Shown here piece after piece: positions 17,172-26,343 of a stretch of DNA of 64,000 bases (positions within the stretch are counted from its first letter, which is position 1; every line of letters begins with the position of its first letter). Both the position numbers and the translations under genes were made by a program. The stretch spans positions 1 to 64,000 of the forward strand of contig CANSRZ010000004.1 in assembly GCA_947649575.1 (NCBI GenBank), read 5' to 3'. Source of the stretch: an uncultured Clostridia bacterium (lineage in GTDB: Bacteria > Bacillota > Clostridia > Christensenellales > UBA1242). A model generated the notes under the pieces. It saw only the letters and a list, made by a program, of their open reading frames with translations. It did not search any database and was not told where the DNA came from.

Positions 17172-17852
17172 ATGAAAAAATTTTTAATTGCCTTTTGCTG
17201 TATGTTTTTTGTACTAGCAATGGCGGGTGCAGGTGTTGGATTTACATATGCAAACAAAAGCAATGTGGAGGTTATTGAAACTTTAACAACCTCGCAAAAC
17301 AAACAGGTTCAGACAAAGCTTAAAAACTGGGGATATTATAAGGGCAATGTTGACGGCATTTATGGACCTAAAACAAAAGAAGCTGTGAAATATTTTCAAA
17401 GAAAAAACGGGCTTACTGTTGACGGGATTGTTGGCAAAAAAACAGCTGCTGCAATGGGGATTAGTTTAACAACAAGTGGTGGCAGTGGGACAAATCAGTC
17501 AAGTTCTGACCTTGCTCTTCTTGCAAGATGCGTTCACGCCGAGGCAAGAGGTGAAAGCTATGTTGGACAGGTGGCTGTTGCTGCTGTTATCTTAAACAGA
17601 GTTAAAAACAAAAACTTTCCAAACTCAATCGCTGGCGTAATTTATCAACCATGGGCTTTCACTTGTGTTAACGACGGGCAAATCAATTTAGCCCCAAATC
17701 AAACCTCAATGAAAGCGGCGCAAGACGCTATGAATGGTTGGGATCCAACTTATGGAGCAATTTATTATTATAACCCAAGAACGGCTACAAGCAGTTGGAT
17801 TTTTTCAAGAAAAACAACTGTGACAATTGGTCAACATGTGTTTGCGGTGTAG
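17172..17852 (+). CDS. sleB: Spore cortex-lytic enzyme SleB
   Basis: 226 residues. Lytic transglycosylase of the spore cortex, active at germination. Signal peptide (about 1-27), then a PG_binding_1 domain (about 35-97: VQTKLKNWGYYKGNVDGIYG, KYFQRKNGLTVDG), a Gly/Ser linker, and the Hydrolase_2 catalytic domain (about 112-226). The latter has RCVHAEARGES with the catalytic Glu, ILNRV, and GAIYYYNP. Start ATG after GGGAGGAG. Followed by ypeB after 11 bp, the standard pair in which YpeB and SleB depend on each other for deposition in the spore. Confidence 0.95.
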   Translation: MKKFLIAFCCMFFVLAMAGAGVGFTYANKSNVEVIETLTTSQNKQVQTKLKNWGYYKGNVDGIYGPKTKEAVKYFQRKNGLTVDGIVGKKTAAAMGISLTTSGGSGTNQSSSDLALLARCVHAEARGESYVGQVAVAAVILNRVKNKNFPNSIAGVIYQPWAFTCVNDGQINLAPNQTSMKAAQDAMNGWDPTYGAIYYYNPRTATSSWIFSRKTTVTIGQHVFAV

Positions 17853-17863
17853 GAGGTTAAGTT

Positions 17864-19324
17864 ATGACAGAGCAAAAAATTAGCAAAAAAGAAAGTAAAA
17901 ATCAAGAAAAAGTACAAAATAACTTTCCAAATGTTAAAAATAACGATAAAAAAGAAAACAAAAAGCAAAATAAACCTGCAAGCGCAAAGGCTAAAAATGG
18001 AGTTATTATCGGTCTTGCAATTGCAACTGGCGTGCTTGGAGCATCCACAATCGGTCTTGCAATTTCGACAGGCATAACTGCTGACAAAGCAGAAGATTAT
18101 GGCAATCGTTTGGAGGCTGTTTATCAAAAATCTTTCTATGATTTAGTGGATAATGTTAACAATGCAGAGATAAAACTTTCCAAAGTTTTGGCGTCAAGCA
18201 CTTCAAGTTTTCAAAAGAAAATGTTAACTGAGGTTGCTGACAATGCATCTAACGCACAAGTTAGTTTTTCATCGTTGCCACTCACTCAAAGCAGTTTGAA
18301 CGATGCATCGGGGCTTTTGAATCAACTTGGTGGCTATACAAAAACTTTGACTGAAAAGCTAGCAAAAGGCGAAAACTTGACTAACGAAGAAATTGAAACT
18401 CTTGACAAACTTCACAGCGTGCTTGTTGAAATTAAAGCACATTTAAACAAGCTTTCAATCAAGATGAGAGAGGGTTATAACATTCTTGATAACAGTTTGA
18501 ATGTTGACACTGATAACAATTTTACTCTTGATTTATCAAAAATCAAAACAGTTGATGTTGAATATCCAACAATGATTTATGATGGCCCATTCTCCGACAG
18601 TGTTACAAATGTTGCTGTCAAAGGCTTGAAAGGAAGCAAGGTCAGCAAAGATGCCGTTAAAGAAAAAATTACAAAACTTTTCAAAAATATTATTTCGCTT
18701 GACTTTGAGCAAGATACTATTGGAAGATTTGAAACATATAACTATCGTCTTAGAACTTCTGATAACACATTGCTTTATGTTCAGGTTACTCAGATTGGTG
18801 GACATATGTTGACGGTTAGTGGTGCTAGCGGAAATGACGGTCAAGTGACTATGGATATGGCGGATGCTCAAACTTTGGCTGTGGATTTTGCCAAAGCTAA
18901 TGGCATAGAAAATCCGCTTGTAGTTTGGACTGACCAAGTTGACAGCCAAGGCTATTTCAATATTGCGCCAACCCAAAATGGAGTTGTGCTTTATCCAGAC
19001 CTTGTTAAAGTTAAGGTGGACTTAAACAGCAGAACAGTTGTGGGTTATGATTCAACTTCATATTTCACAAATCACACGTCAAGAAATATAGAAAAAGCGT
19101 CATACAGCCAAGACAGCGCAAGAGTTAAAGTGCCAGAAAGCTTTGTTATTCAAAGCGAACGTGTTGTGCTTGCTCCGCTTGACTATAACCGCGAGGTGCT
19201 TTGTTATGAGTTTGCTTGCATGAATGATGATAACGAATATTATTTCTATATCAATGCCAAAACTGGCGACGATGAAAATATTCTTCGAGTTATCAAAACA
19301 GAGCAAGGCAATAAATTGCTATAA
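17864..19324 (+). CDS. ypeB: Germination protein YpeB
   Basis: 486 residues. YpeB is a membrane-anchored spore protein needed for SleB accumulation. A long lysine/asparagine-rich N-terminus (about 1-45) is unusual, since B. subtilis YpeB begins close to its membrane helix. One transmembrane helix follows (about 48-70), then the family segment (RLEAVYQKSFYDLVDNVNNAE, KMLTEVADNAS, LPLTQSSL, NQLGGYTKTLTEKLAKGE) and C-terminal PepSY-like repeats (YPTMIYDGPFSD, AVDFAKANG, YINAKTGD). Start ATG after AGGAGGTTAAGTT. Ends the spoIIR-sleB-ypeB run with a strong terminator. Confidence 0.93.
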   Translation: MTEQKISKKESKNQEKVQNNFPNVKNNDKKENKKQNKPASAKAKNGVIIGLAIATGVLGASTIGLAISTGITADKAEDYGNRLEAVYQKSFYDLVDNVNNAEIKLSKVLASSTSSFQKKMLTEVADNASNAQVSFSSLPLTQSSLNDASGLLNQLGGYTKTLTEKLAKGENLTNEEIETLDKLHSVLVEIKAHLNKLSIKMREGYNILDNSLNVDTDNNFTLDLSKIKTVDVEYPTMIYDGPFSDSVTNVAVKGLKGSKVSKDAVKEKITKLFKNIISLDFEQDTIGRFETYNYRLRTSDNTLLYVQVTQIGGHMLTVSGASGNDGQVTMDMADAQTLAVDFAKANGIENPLVVWTDQVDSQGYFNIAPTQNGVVLYPDLVKVKVDLNSRTVVGYDSTSYFTNHTSRNIEKASYSQDSARVKVPESFVIQSERVVLAPLDYNREVLCYEFACMNDDNEYYFYINAKTGDDENILRVIKTEQGNKLL

Positions 19325-19338
19325 AATCAAAAATTTAC

Positions 19339-19369
19339 AAAAAAAAGAAGCAAAATGCTTCTTTTTTTT
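19339..19369 (+). terminator. Terminator of ypeB
   Basis: A8-GAAGCA (19339-19352), AAA loop, TGCTTC-T8 (19356-19369). Confidence 0.92.
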
Positions 19370-19440
19370 GTAATTTTTAGAATATTGCGATATGAAATTG
19401 TTATGACACAGTACTTTAAAAACAAGAATTGATTATTTTC

Positions 19441-19565
19441 AGTCGCCAAGCGCAGGGGCTTGTAACTGCATAAAGCAGAGATTTCTCCGCTTTGCCCTGA
19501 CGGGCTTCGGTAAAAATGACAATGCTTTGGCACCTCCTTTTTGTTATGAACGAATGTAATGAATA
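19441..19565 (-). repeat. Hairpin module(s) of the 62-bp family, minus orientation
   Basis: CAAGC-gcaggg-GCTTG at 19447-19462, flanked by the complement of the family's GGCGACTG tail; the complement of TTCGTTCATAAC is at 19549-19560. The middle is degenerate. The remainder of the 340-bp gap between ypeB and the next gene holds only the promoter at 19618. Confidence 0.6.
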
Positions 19566-19617
19566 TTTAATTGCAGTTTATTGACACTCGCTGAGCAGTT
19601 GGCTCAAAAATTGGATA

Positions 19618-19646
19618 TTGACTTATGGAAACTTTTGTTGTATAAT
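19618..19646 (+). promoter_or_regulatory. sigma-A promoter of the anchored GLUG gene
   Basis: TTGACT (19618-19623), 17-bp spacer, TATAAT (19641-19646). Unlike the four other GLUG promoters, it has no poly-G tract and a short leader. Confidence 0.8.
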
Positions 19647-19664
19647 AAACTCAGGAGTTTTTAA

Positions 19665-22526
19665 ATGAAAAAGTTTTTATTTGGCATTATTTCTTTAGTA
19701 GTTTTGCTTTTTATCGGATTTTCTACATATTATGTTGTAAGGGACAATGAAACGGTCGCTTATACTGTTAGCGATAAAGAAACAATCTATGTTAATATTG
19801 GCGAGGTTTTTGAGTCGCCAGTTATTCATGAGCATAAAGCTAAAAATAGCGTTGTGAATGTTAGTTTATCTAATAATAATCTTGTTTATGACGATGTTAG
19901 ACAAGAGTTTACTGCTTCTAAAGTAGGCTCAACTACTGTGACATGTGTTCCATCAAAGTCAAAATTCTCAGCAATCACTTTTACAGTCAAAATCGGCAAT
20001 GGCTCAGTTAATAATCCATTCTATATCAGAAATCAAGCAGACCTTAACAAGGTTGGAAAAACTTCAACTTGGACACTCTCTTCAAGTTATGAACTTGTTG
20101 AGGATATAACTTTGACTGAGGCTTTATCTCCAATCGGCGACGCTAACAGTTTGTTTATAGGCAACTTCTTCGGTGGCGAAGTTATGCATAAGATTTCTAA
20201 TATCAATATTACAAGTGATAAAAATGTTGGCGGTTTCTTTGGAGGAATTGGCTCTTCTGCAAGAATTGAACGCATTGTGTTTGAAAATATCTCTGTGAGC
20301 GGTAGCTTTGATTATGCAGGTGCAATTGCAGGTATTAACTATGGCTTTATTGGTCAATGTGAGGTTTTGAATGCTGTTATCAACAACAGCAGGCGGGACG
20401 CTTACACTGGCGGAGTTGTTGGGCTTAACAAAAGTTTAGGTGCATTTGCACAACTTACACTTGTTACTTTTAGTGGCTCGATTTCAGCACAAGGCTATAT
20501 CGGTGGCTTTGTCGGCAAAAGTGAGGGCGGAGTTGTTGATAATTGCTATGGTAAGGTTAGCGCTTTGTTAATTTCAAAAGATAGTGTATTCGGAGGAATT
20601 GCTGGCTTTAACACATACAGCAATGTTGTTATAAACGACTTGACAAAATATATAAACTCAAAATATCTTAACAATATCATTCAAATGAACAATGTCAGCG
20701 AGCTTGGCAAATATTATACAGCAATCGGAAAAAGCGTTGTACTTTCTTCAATGCCAACAAGCTTTACTTATTATGACATGATATTGGCTTGCTCAGCAGG
20801 GAGTTATTCTCCTATTGGAGAGCATGGCAATGATTATGGTTTGACTACAGATAACTCTTCATCGGTAGGTTACTATGCAAATATTTCACCTGAAGATTTG
20901 ACAAACAGAACAACTTTCACAGGTGTTGATGGCTCTATTTGGGATTTTAAAGATTTTTGGGCTATAAATAATAGTGATTTGTTCATTAATTATGAACATT
21001 GTGCAGGCTCTTATCCTATTCTTCCTGAAAGGGCGTCTGTCAACACTGAACTTTCAACTGTGGCAAGTGTTAAGACTGCAATCCAACTTTTGCGAGATTA
21101 TCCAGGTGCTAATCTTGAATTTAAGATTGTGAAAAATCTTTTGATAGACTTTGAGGGAGCAACTTTTGAACCAATCGGCTCCATTGAAAATCCTTTTGTT
21201 GGGAAATTGACTGCGGCTGATGACGTTACTGTAAGAATCAGAAATTTTAATATTGTAACAACACAAGAATATGCAGGATTTTTTGGAGTTATCCAAGGTA
21301 ACGACACACTTATCAAAAATATAGAGTTTATGGGTGGCACTTATCAAGGCTCTTGCATAGGAGGCATTGCAGGATATAATAATGGCGCTACAATAGAGAA
21401 CTGCTCAACTGAAAGTTTTACAATGAAAGCAACAAATATTGCTGGCGGTGTTGTTGGTTTTAACAATGGAAACATTGTTGGCGGTGGCGCTAACATTGGC
21501 GGAGGCTATTGCATAATTGAAGCCGATGAATTTTCAGGGCAGGATTTGACTATTGGCATTGTTGTTGGAGAAAATCGCGGACATGTAACAGACGTTGAAG
21601 CCAGCATGGTTAATGTTTCTGTTTATTCTGAAAGCGATAAGCCAATTTATATTGGCGGAATTATCGGCAAGCAAAATGGTGGCGTTGTGTCTGGCGTTTC
21701 AAATTATAATCTCAACATCACTGCCGACAAATTGAAAGGAGTAAGTTATTGCGGTGGCTTGGTTGGCTATATGGACGGAGGAGTTTTGGAAAACAGTTTT
21801 ATCTCTGGCTATAAAGCAAGTTTGTCATTTGCAAGTGACAAAGCTATTTCAGGCGGACTTGTTGGATTTTTAGGCGAAAATGCTGAAATCGTGAGCTGTT
21901 TGTTTGATAACGGTAATGTTACAGCTAAAAGAGTTGCTGGAATAGTAGGTCTTCAATATGGAGAAGTGAACAAATGCGCAGTTATGGCAAATGTTATCTT
22001 AGACGGATATTTTGCAGGTGGACTCAGCTATGATTGCCACGGCATTTTGAGAAATTCATATTCACTTGCAACTCTTAAGGGTTCTTCTATTGAGGCAGGC
22101 TTTGTTGTTTATTTGAACACTAATGCAAGTGTAAGATATTGCTATAACTATTGCTCATACACTGGAACTGGCGATGCTTATTGCGAAACTGCAACAAAGT
22201 TTAGAAGCGACAAGGCAAATCGTGAATTTAAAAATAATATCGTTGTTGGCAGAATGCAGGGCGGAGATGGAATTTTAGGAGATACTTTTGTAACAAAAGT
22301 TTATGGACGCGATGATATAAAGACTGTAAAAATTCAAACTCGCATGGGATATAACAAAGGCTCATTTACAATTGTGTCACAGGATGTTGCACTTGGCACA
22401 AGCTCATTTGTAGAATTCTCTAAGGCAGGCTTTGACAGCAATATTTGGAATATTTATGGCGTAAGCGGTGAAGAGGGACAATATTTGACTTTAAAAGATT
22501 TGTCAGAAATCCCTGTTGAAGAATAA
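19665..22526 (+). CDS. N-terminally anchored GLUG-repeat protein
   Basis: 953 residues. One N-terminal hydrophobic helix (about 3-25) is followed by a small beta domain (about 40-110, resembling Ig-like cell-surface domains: YVNIGEVFESP, SKVGSTTVTC). Then come two or more GLUG stretches with DITL-PIG-GNFFGG, NVGGFFGG, YIGGFVGK, GGIAGYNNGATIENC and GGLVGYMDGG repeats up to about 850. The last 80 residues lack the PMQRELFF block. It differs from the other five in its leader sequence, its promoter and its higher serine/isoleucine content, so it is a separate subfamily, probably constitutively expressed. ATG after CAGGAG. Function unknown; a cell-surface location is inferred. Confidence 0.85.
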   Translation: MKKFLFGIISLVVLLFIGFSTYYVVRDNETVAYTVSDKETIYVNIGEVFESPVIHEHKAKNSVVNVSLSNNNLVYDDVRQEFTASKVGSTTVTCVPSKSKFSAITFTVKIGNGSVNNPFYIRNQADLNKVGKTSTWTLSSSYELVEDITLTEALSPIGDANSLFIGNFFGGEVMHKISNINITSDKNVGGFFGGIGSSARIERIVFENISVSGSFDYAGAIAGINYGFIGQCEVLNAVINNSRRDAYTGGVVGLNKSLGAFAQLTLVTFSGSISAQGYIGGFVGKSEGGVVDNCYGKVSALLISKDSVFGGIAGFNTYSNVVINDLTKYINSKYLNNIIQMNNVSELGKYYTAIGKSVVLSSMPTSFTYYDMILACSAGSYSPIGEHGNDYGLTTDNSSSVGYYANISPEDLTNRTTFTGVDGSIWDFKDFWAINNSDLFINYEHCAGSYPILPERASVNTELSTVASVKTAIQLLRDYPGANLEFKIVKNLLIDFEGATFEPIGSIENPFVGKLTAADDVTVRIRNFNIVTTQEYAGFFGVIQGNDTLIKNIEFMGGTYQGSCIGGIAGYNNGATIENCSTESFTMKATNIAGGVVGFNNGNIVGGGANIGGGYCIIEADEFSGQDLTIGIVVGENRGHVTDVEASMVNVSVYSESDKPIYIGGIIGKQNGGVVSGVSNYNLNITADKLKGVSYCGGLVGYMDGGVLENSFISGYKASLSFASDKAISGGLVGFLGENAEIVSCLFDNGNVTAKRVAGIVGLQYGEVNKCAVMANVILDGYFAGGLSYDCHGILRNSYSLATLKGSSIEAGFVVYLNTNASVRYCYNYCSYTGTGDAYCETATKFRSDKANREFKNNIVVGRMQGGDGILGDTFVTKVYGRDDIKTVKIQTRMGYNKGSFTIVSQDVALGTSSFVEFSKAGFDSNIWNIYGVSGEEGQYLTLKDLSEIPVEE

Positions 22527-22534
22527 ATAAAAAC

Positions 22535-22567
22535 AAAAAAGCTATCTGAGTTAGATAGCTTTTTTTG
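22535..22567. terminator. Bidirectional terminator between GLUG gene and spoVG
   Basis: AAAAAAGCTATCT / AGATAGCTTTTTTT with a 5-nt loop; A and T tracts on both sides serve both converging genes. Confidence 0.9.
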
Positions 22568-22577
22568 TGTAAACAAA

Positions 22578-22844
22578 TTACTCAGCCGTAGAAACTTTTT
22601 CGTATTCTGCCATAATCGCTGATTTAATGAGTTCGCGTGTTTCTGTGTTGATTGGGTGAACGATATCTTTATACTCGCCCTCAGGAGTTTTTCTTGATGG
22701 CATTGAGATAAAGAGACCGTCTTTTCCACTGATGATTTTGATGTCATGAACTACAAAGCAATCTTCAATAGTGATAGAAGCAACTGCTTTAAGTTTGGCA
22801 TCTTCCTTAGAAACCATTCTTACTCTAACATCTGTGATTTTCAA
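22578..22844 (-). CDS. spoVG: RNA-binding regulator SpoVG
   Basis: 88 residues. SpoVG is a small nucleic-acid-binding regulator found in Firmicutes, linked to asymmetric septation and to virulence and capsule control in relatives. The family core is complete: [53 protein letters not shown]. The start is TTG at 22844 (minus strand), with GGAAGG nine bases upstream; the next in-frame ATG is internal to the conserved start. Promoter at 22925-22953. Confidence 0.95.
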   Translation of the reverse strand: MKITDVRVRMVSKEDAKLKAVASITIEDCFVVHDIKIISGKDGLFISMPSRKTPEGEYKDIVHPINTETRELIKSAIMAEYEKVSTAE

Positions 22845-22874
22845 GTCCTTATACCTTCCTTTTTTAGTTTTCTT

Positions 22875-22918
22875 AGCTTAATAATTTGATAATCAGCATA
22901 AACTGATATATTTAAGCT
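22875..22918 (-). promoter_or_regulatory. Stem-loop at the 5' end of the spoVG transcript
   Basis: Outer pair AGCTTAA (22875-22881) and TTAAGCT (22912-22918), with an inner pair ATCAG/CTGAT. It would sit at the very 5' end of the mRNA started from the promoter at 22925, where such stems often protect transcripts. Function is inferred. Confidence 0.4.
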
Positions 22919-22924
22919 ACTTAT

Positions 22925-22953
22925 ATAATACTATTTTTCGCAAAATATATCAA
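22925..22953 (-). promoter_or_regulatory. Promoter of spoVG
   Basis: On the minus strand, TTGATA (22953-22948), 17-bp spacer, TATTAT (22930-22925). A sigma-A-like form; B. subtilis uses sigma-H here. Confidence 0.6.
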
Positions 22954-23037
22954 ATAAATTTGATAGTTTTATAAATTTTTTTAAAAATTTATTGTTTTTT
23001 CTTTCAACACGGCTATTGTTTTTTCATAAAGTTTAAT

Positions 23038-23760
23038 ATGGTCTTTAATTTTTGTGGGGTGAAAGTTTTTTATAGAATTCAAAATAATGGCACAGGCCCT
23101 TATACATTGCTGTTGCATGGCTGGGGAGTTAGTGGCAGTATTTTTGATAAATTTGTTGATTTGATGCCTGAAAGGAATTTTATTATCCTTGATTTTCCTC
23201 CTTTTGGCAAAAGCAATATTGAGCCAAAAGATTGGAACATATTTACATATGCAAATATGGTGATAAGTTTATGTGAACATTTAAAAATAGATCAAGTTAA
23301 TGTTCTTGGGCATTCTTTTGGTGGCAGAGTTGCTATTATTTTGGCTTCATTGCGACCGAGCTTGATTGAGAAATGTATTTTGGTTTCCTCAGCTGGCTTA
23401 AAACCTAAACGAACATTAAAATATCATTTTAAACTTTATAGTTATAAACTGCTTCGATATTTTGGCTTTATGATCAACAATGCTGGCTCGGATGATTATA
23501 AAGAATTGTCAAATGATATGAAAAAAGTTTTTGTCAATGTTGTCAGCGAACATCTTGATGGTTATTTGCCACTCATCAAACAAAAGACTTTGATTATTTA
23601 TGGCGAAAAAGACAAAGAAACACCTGTTTATATGGCCAAACGATTACATAAACATATAAAAAACAGCAGGCTTGAAATTATCCCTGAGGCAGGACATTTT
23701 TGCTTTATTGACAATCTTATGACCTTTTATAGACTGGTTGATAAATTTTTGGAGGAATAA
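23038..23760 (+). CDS. Alpha/beta-fold hydrolase
   Basis: 240 residues with a complete catalytic triad: oxyanion region LLHGWGVSG (near 26), nucleophile elbow GHSFGG (from about 91), acid in YGEKDKETP (near 187) and His in AGHFCF (near 219). The DFPPFGKS segment is typical of the family. The substrate cannot be told. Its stop TAA overlaps the ATG of the MurF-like gene, so it heads the wall-synthesis cluster and is probably co-expressed with it. No strong ribosome site precedes the ATG, so the start is uncertain. Confidence 0.85.
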   Translation: MVFNFCGVKVFYRIQNNGTGPYTLLLHGWGVSGSIFDKFVDLMPERNFIILDFPPFGKSNIEPKDWNIFTYANMVISLCEHLKIDQVNVLGHSFGGRVAIILASLRPSLIEKCILVSSAGLKPKRTLKYHFKLYSYKLLRYFGFMINNAGSDDYKELSNDMKKVFVNVVSEHLDGYLPLIKQKTLIIYGEKDKETPVYMAKRLHKHIKNSRLEIIPEAGHFCFIDNLMTFYRLVDKFLEE

Positions 23761-25178
23761 TGAATATTTTTTTAGCAATTTTGTTTTCAATTTTGTTGCC
23801 TTTTTGCAATTATTTGATTTATAAAACCTTTCAATTATGTGGATATAACACAAAAAACTTTGTTGATACGGTTTTTTCAAAAGGTTTGGCAAGTGGAAAT
23901 AAAAATAAACTTGTATTGACCAAACGCATGCTTAGATTGATAATTTTGCATATGCTTATATGCGCAAGTTTGTTATTTTGTAGTTATCTTTTGCTGTTTG
24001 ATGCAAGGCTGAAATTGTTAAACACGGTTGTTATTTATCTGTTTTCGCCTGTGCTTCTTATGCTTGCACATATAATCATATTGCCAATTGAACTCTTGAT
24101 AAAACAAACATATATCAAGCGTGCAAAAAGCAAATTAAAGAAGAAAAATCCAAAAATTATCGGAATAACTGGCAGTTTCGGCAAAACTAGCACAAAAAAC
24201 ATTCTTGCAAGCATTTTAGAAAAGAGCTTTAAAGTTTGCAAAACCCCACTTAATTATAATACTGAAATGGGGCTAACTAAGACTATTTTGGAAAAACTTG
24301 ATGACGAGGATTTTTTAATTGCTGAAATGGGAGCAAGACATAAGGGCGATATCAAAAAGTTATGCGAAATTGCTTGTCCAGACTATGTTATTATCACATC
24401 AGTTGGCGAGCAACATCTTGAAACATTTGGCTCATTGCAAACAATTGAAGAAACAAAGTCAGAAATTATCACATTTTCTCAAAAAAACGCACCAATTTTC
24501 ATAAATTGTGACACTTTGTCTTCAAATCGCATTTATGAGAAGTGCAAAAAGAACAAATTTGCAACTTGCAGATTTCAAACTTATGCATATGCGACTGATA
24601 TTAATTATAACAGTGAGGGCAGTGCTTTCACACTAAATATTGAAGGACATAAAGTTAAATGCAAAACTTTGCTTTTGGGGCGTTGTAATATTGATAATAT
24701 AGTTACAGCGTCAGCTTTGGCATATTATTTGGGCGTCAGTTTGGAGGATATTGTTTCGGCTATCAAAAAGCTCGAGCCGACTGCTCATAGGTTGGAACTG
24801 ATACAAAACAACACTGTTTGCGTGCTTGATGACGCTTATAACAGCAATCTTGTTGGAGCAAAAGAGGCATTGAATGTTTTGTCAACTTTCAAAGGCAGAA
24901 AAATTGTTGTCACTCCAGGCTTTGTTGAAATGGGCAAAGAAGAAAGTACTACAAACTTTAAACTTGGCACTATGATTGCGGATGTTGCTGATTATGTCAT
25001 TGTTATGAATGAACTTAATAAAAATTATATTTTGTCAGGCCTAATTTCTCATAATTTTGACAATGAAAAAATATTTTTTGCCACAACAAGAGAGGAGCAA
25101 AAAGAATTGTTGACCAAACTGACCTGTGAAAATGCAGTAATTTTATTTGAAAACGATTTGCCAGATAATTATAAATAA
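23760..25178 (+). CDS. MurF-like Mur ligase with N-terminal membrane domain
   Basis: 472 residues. The central and C-terminal Mur ligase domains are clear: P-loop GITGSFGKTST (135-145), TPLNYNTEMGLT, LIAEMGARHKGDI, SVGEQHLETFGS, NIDNIVTASALA, AHRLELI and LDDAYNSN. They most resemble MurF, which adds D-Ala-D-Ala to UDP-MurNAc-tripeptide. The N-terminal uridine-binding domain of MurF is missing. Instead residues 1-120 hold about three membrane helices (3-22, 56-80, 88-114) and a basic linker. The neighbours ddl (supplier of D-Ala-D-Ala), murE and mraY support the MurF role. Start overlaps the hydrolase stop (TAATG) after GGAGGAA. No other murF is seen in the window. Confidence 0.85.
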   Translation: MNIFLAILFSILLPFCNYLIYKTFQLCGYNTKNFVDTVFSKGLASGNKNKLVLTKRMLRLIILHMLICASLLFCSYLLLFDARLKLLNTVVIYLFSPVLLMLAHIIILPIELLIKQTYIKRAKSKLKKKNPKIIGITGSFGKTSTKNILASILEKSFKVCKTPLNYNTEMGLTKTILEKLDDEDFLIAEMGARHKGDIKKLCEIACPDYVIITSVGEQHLETFGSLQTIEETKSEIITFSQKNAPIFINCDTLSSNRIYEKCKKNKFATCRFQTYAYATDINYNSEGSAFTLNIEGHKVKCKTLLLGRCNIDNIVTASALAYYLGVSLEDIVSAIKKLEPTAHRLELIQNNTVCVLDDAYNSNLVGAKEALNVLSTFKGRKIVVTPGFVEMGKEESTTNFKLGTMIADVADYVIVMNELNKNYILSGLISHNFDNEKIFFATTREEQKELLTKLTCENAVILFENDLPDNYK

Positions 25179-25189
25179 AAGGAGTTGTT

Positions 25190-26311
25190 ATGAAAAATGT
25201 TTTGGTGATTTTTGGAGGGAAAAGTGTTGAGCATGATATTTCTATTATTACAGCTATGCAGGCATTAAAAAATTTGCCTAAGGGTTACAATTTTATTCCT
25301 GTTTATATTGACAAGGATGAACATTGGTGGCTGGCAGATAATTTGGATGACGCTCATACATATATCGATTTTTCTAAAAACGTGAAAAACAAGCGTGCTT
25401 GCACTTTGACCGCTGGAAGCAGTATGTTATGCGAAGTAAAGAAAGGCAAATTTAAGAAAAGCACTTTTATTCACTGCGCACTTTTGTGCTGTCATGGCGG
25501 AAGCGGAGAAGGCGGAGCATTGCAAGGGTTGTTAAAGATGTGCAAAATTCCATTTACAAGCCCAGATATGCAGGCAAGTGTTGTGTGCATGGATAAAGTG
25601 CTTGCAAAACTTGTTATGCAAAACGAGGACATAAAAACTCCTGAATTTGTTACTTTTTCATTCTTAAATTTTATTGAAAATAAAGATTATTTTATTGAAA
25701 AGTGCGAACAAAATTTAGGCTATCCAATGATTGTTAAGCCTTCAAGACTTGGAAGCAGTGTTGGCATTCACATATGCGCAAACAGACAAGAGTTCTTTGA
25801 TTCTCTTGAAATAGCGAAAGAATATGACGATAAAATTATCGTTGAAAAATTTATTTCTGGCTGTAAAGAGTTTTGTTGTGCATGTGTGCAAGTTAACAAT
25901 AAGCCTTTCACATCTGCTGTAAACGAGGTTGATAAAAGTGAGATGTACACTTTTGAAGAAAAGTATCTTTCTGATAAAAACAACAACAAAAAAATAGTCA
26001 AAGCGTTAGAGGAACAAATCAAAAAGTTGACTATTAATGTTTATCAAAAACTTGAACTTGCAGGGCTTGTGCGTGTCGACTTTTTATATAACCCAAAAGG
26101 GCAAGAGCTTTATGTATGCGAAATCAATACAATTCCTGGCTCGCTTAGTTTTAATCTGTTTGAAAATGTTAAATTCAGCGACCTTATTGCAAATCTGATT
26201 GAGAACGCAATTTCAAAAAATGAAGAGCAAAACAGTTTGATTTATAGCTTTAATAGTGACGCAATAAAGCATTATATCACAATCAGCAAATCGAATAAAC
26301 TTACAAAATAA
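25190..26311 (+). CDS. ddl: D-alanine--D-alanine ligase
   Basis: 373 residues. ATP-grasp enzyme joining two D-alanines for the peptidoglycan stem. N-terminal FGGKSVEHDISIITA, then HGGSGEGGALQGLL, IVKPSRLGSSVGI (ATP-binding), VEKFISGCKEFCC, and the metal/substrate residues in VRVDFLY and EINTIPGS. ATG after AAAGGAGTTGTT. Directly follows the MurF-like gene and precedes murE, which matches the order of the pathway. Confidence 0.95.
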   Translation: MKNVLVIFGGKSVEHDISIITAMQALKNLPKGYNFIPVYIDKDEHWWLADNLDDAHTYIDFSKNVKNKRACTLTAGSSMLCEVKKGKFKKSTFIHCALLCCHGGSGEGGALQGLLKMCKIPFTSPDMQASVVCMDKVLAKLVMQNEDIKTPEFVTFSFLNFIENKDYFIEKCEQNLGYPMIVKPSRLGSSVGIHICANRQEFFDSLEIAKEYDDKIIVEKFISGCKEFCCACVQVNNKPFTSAVNEVDKSEMYTFEEKYLSDKNNNKKIVKALEEQIKKLTINVYQKLELAGLVRVDFLYNPKGQELYVCEINTIPGSLSFNLFENVKFSDLIANLIENAISKNEEQNSLIYSFNSDAIKHYITISKSNKLTK

Positions 26312-26343
26312 TGAATAATTATACAAACTCAAAAAGAGGTGTT

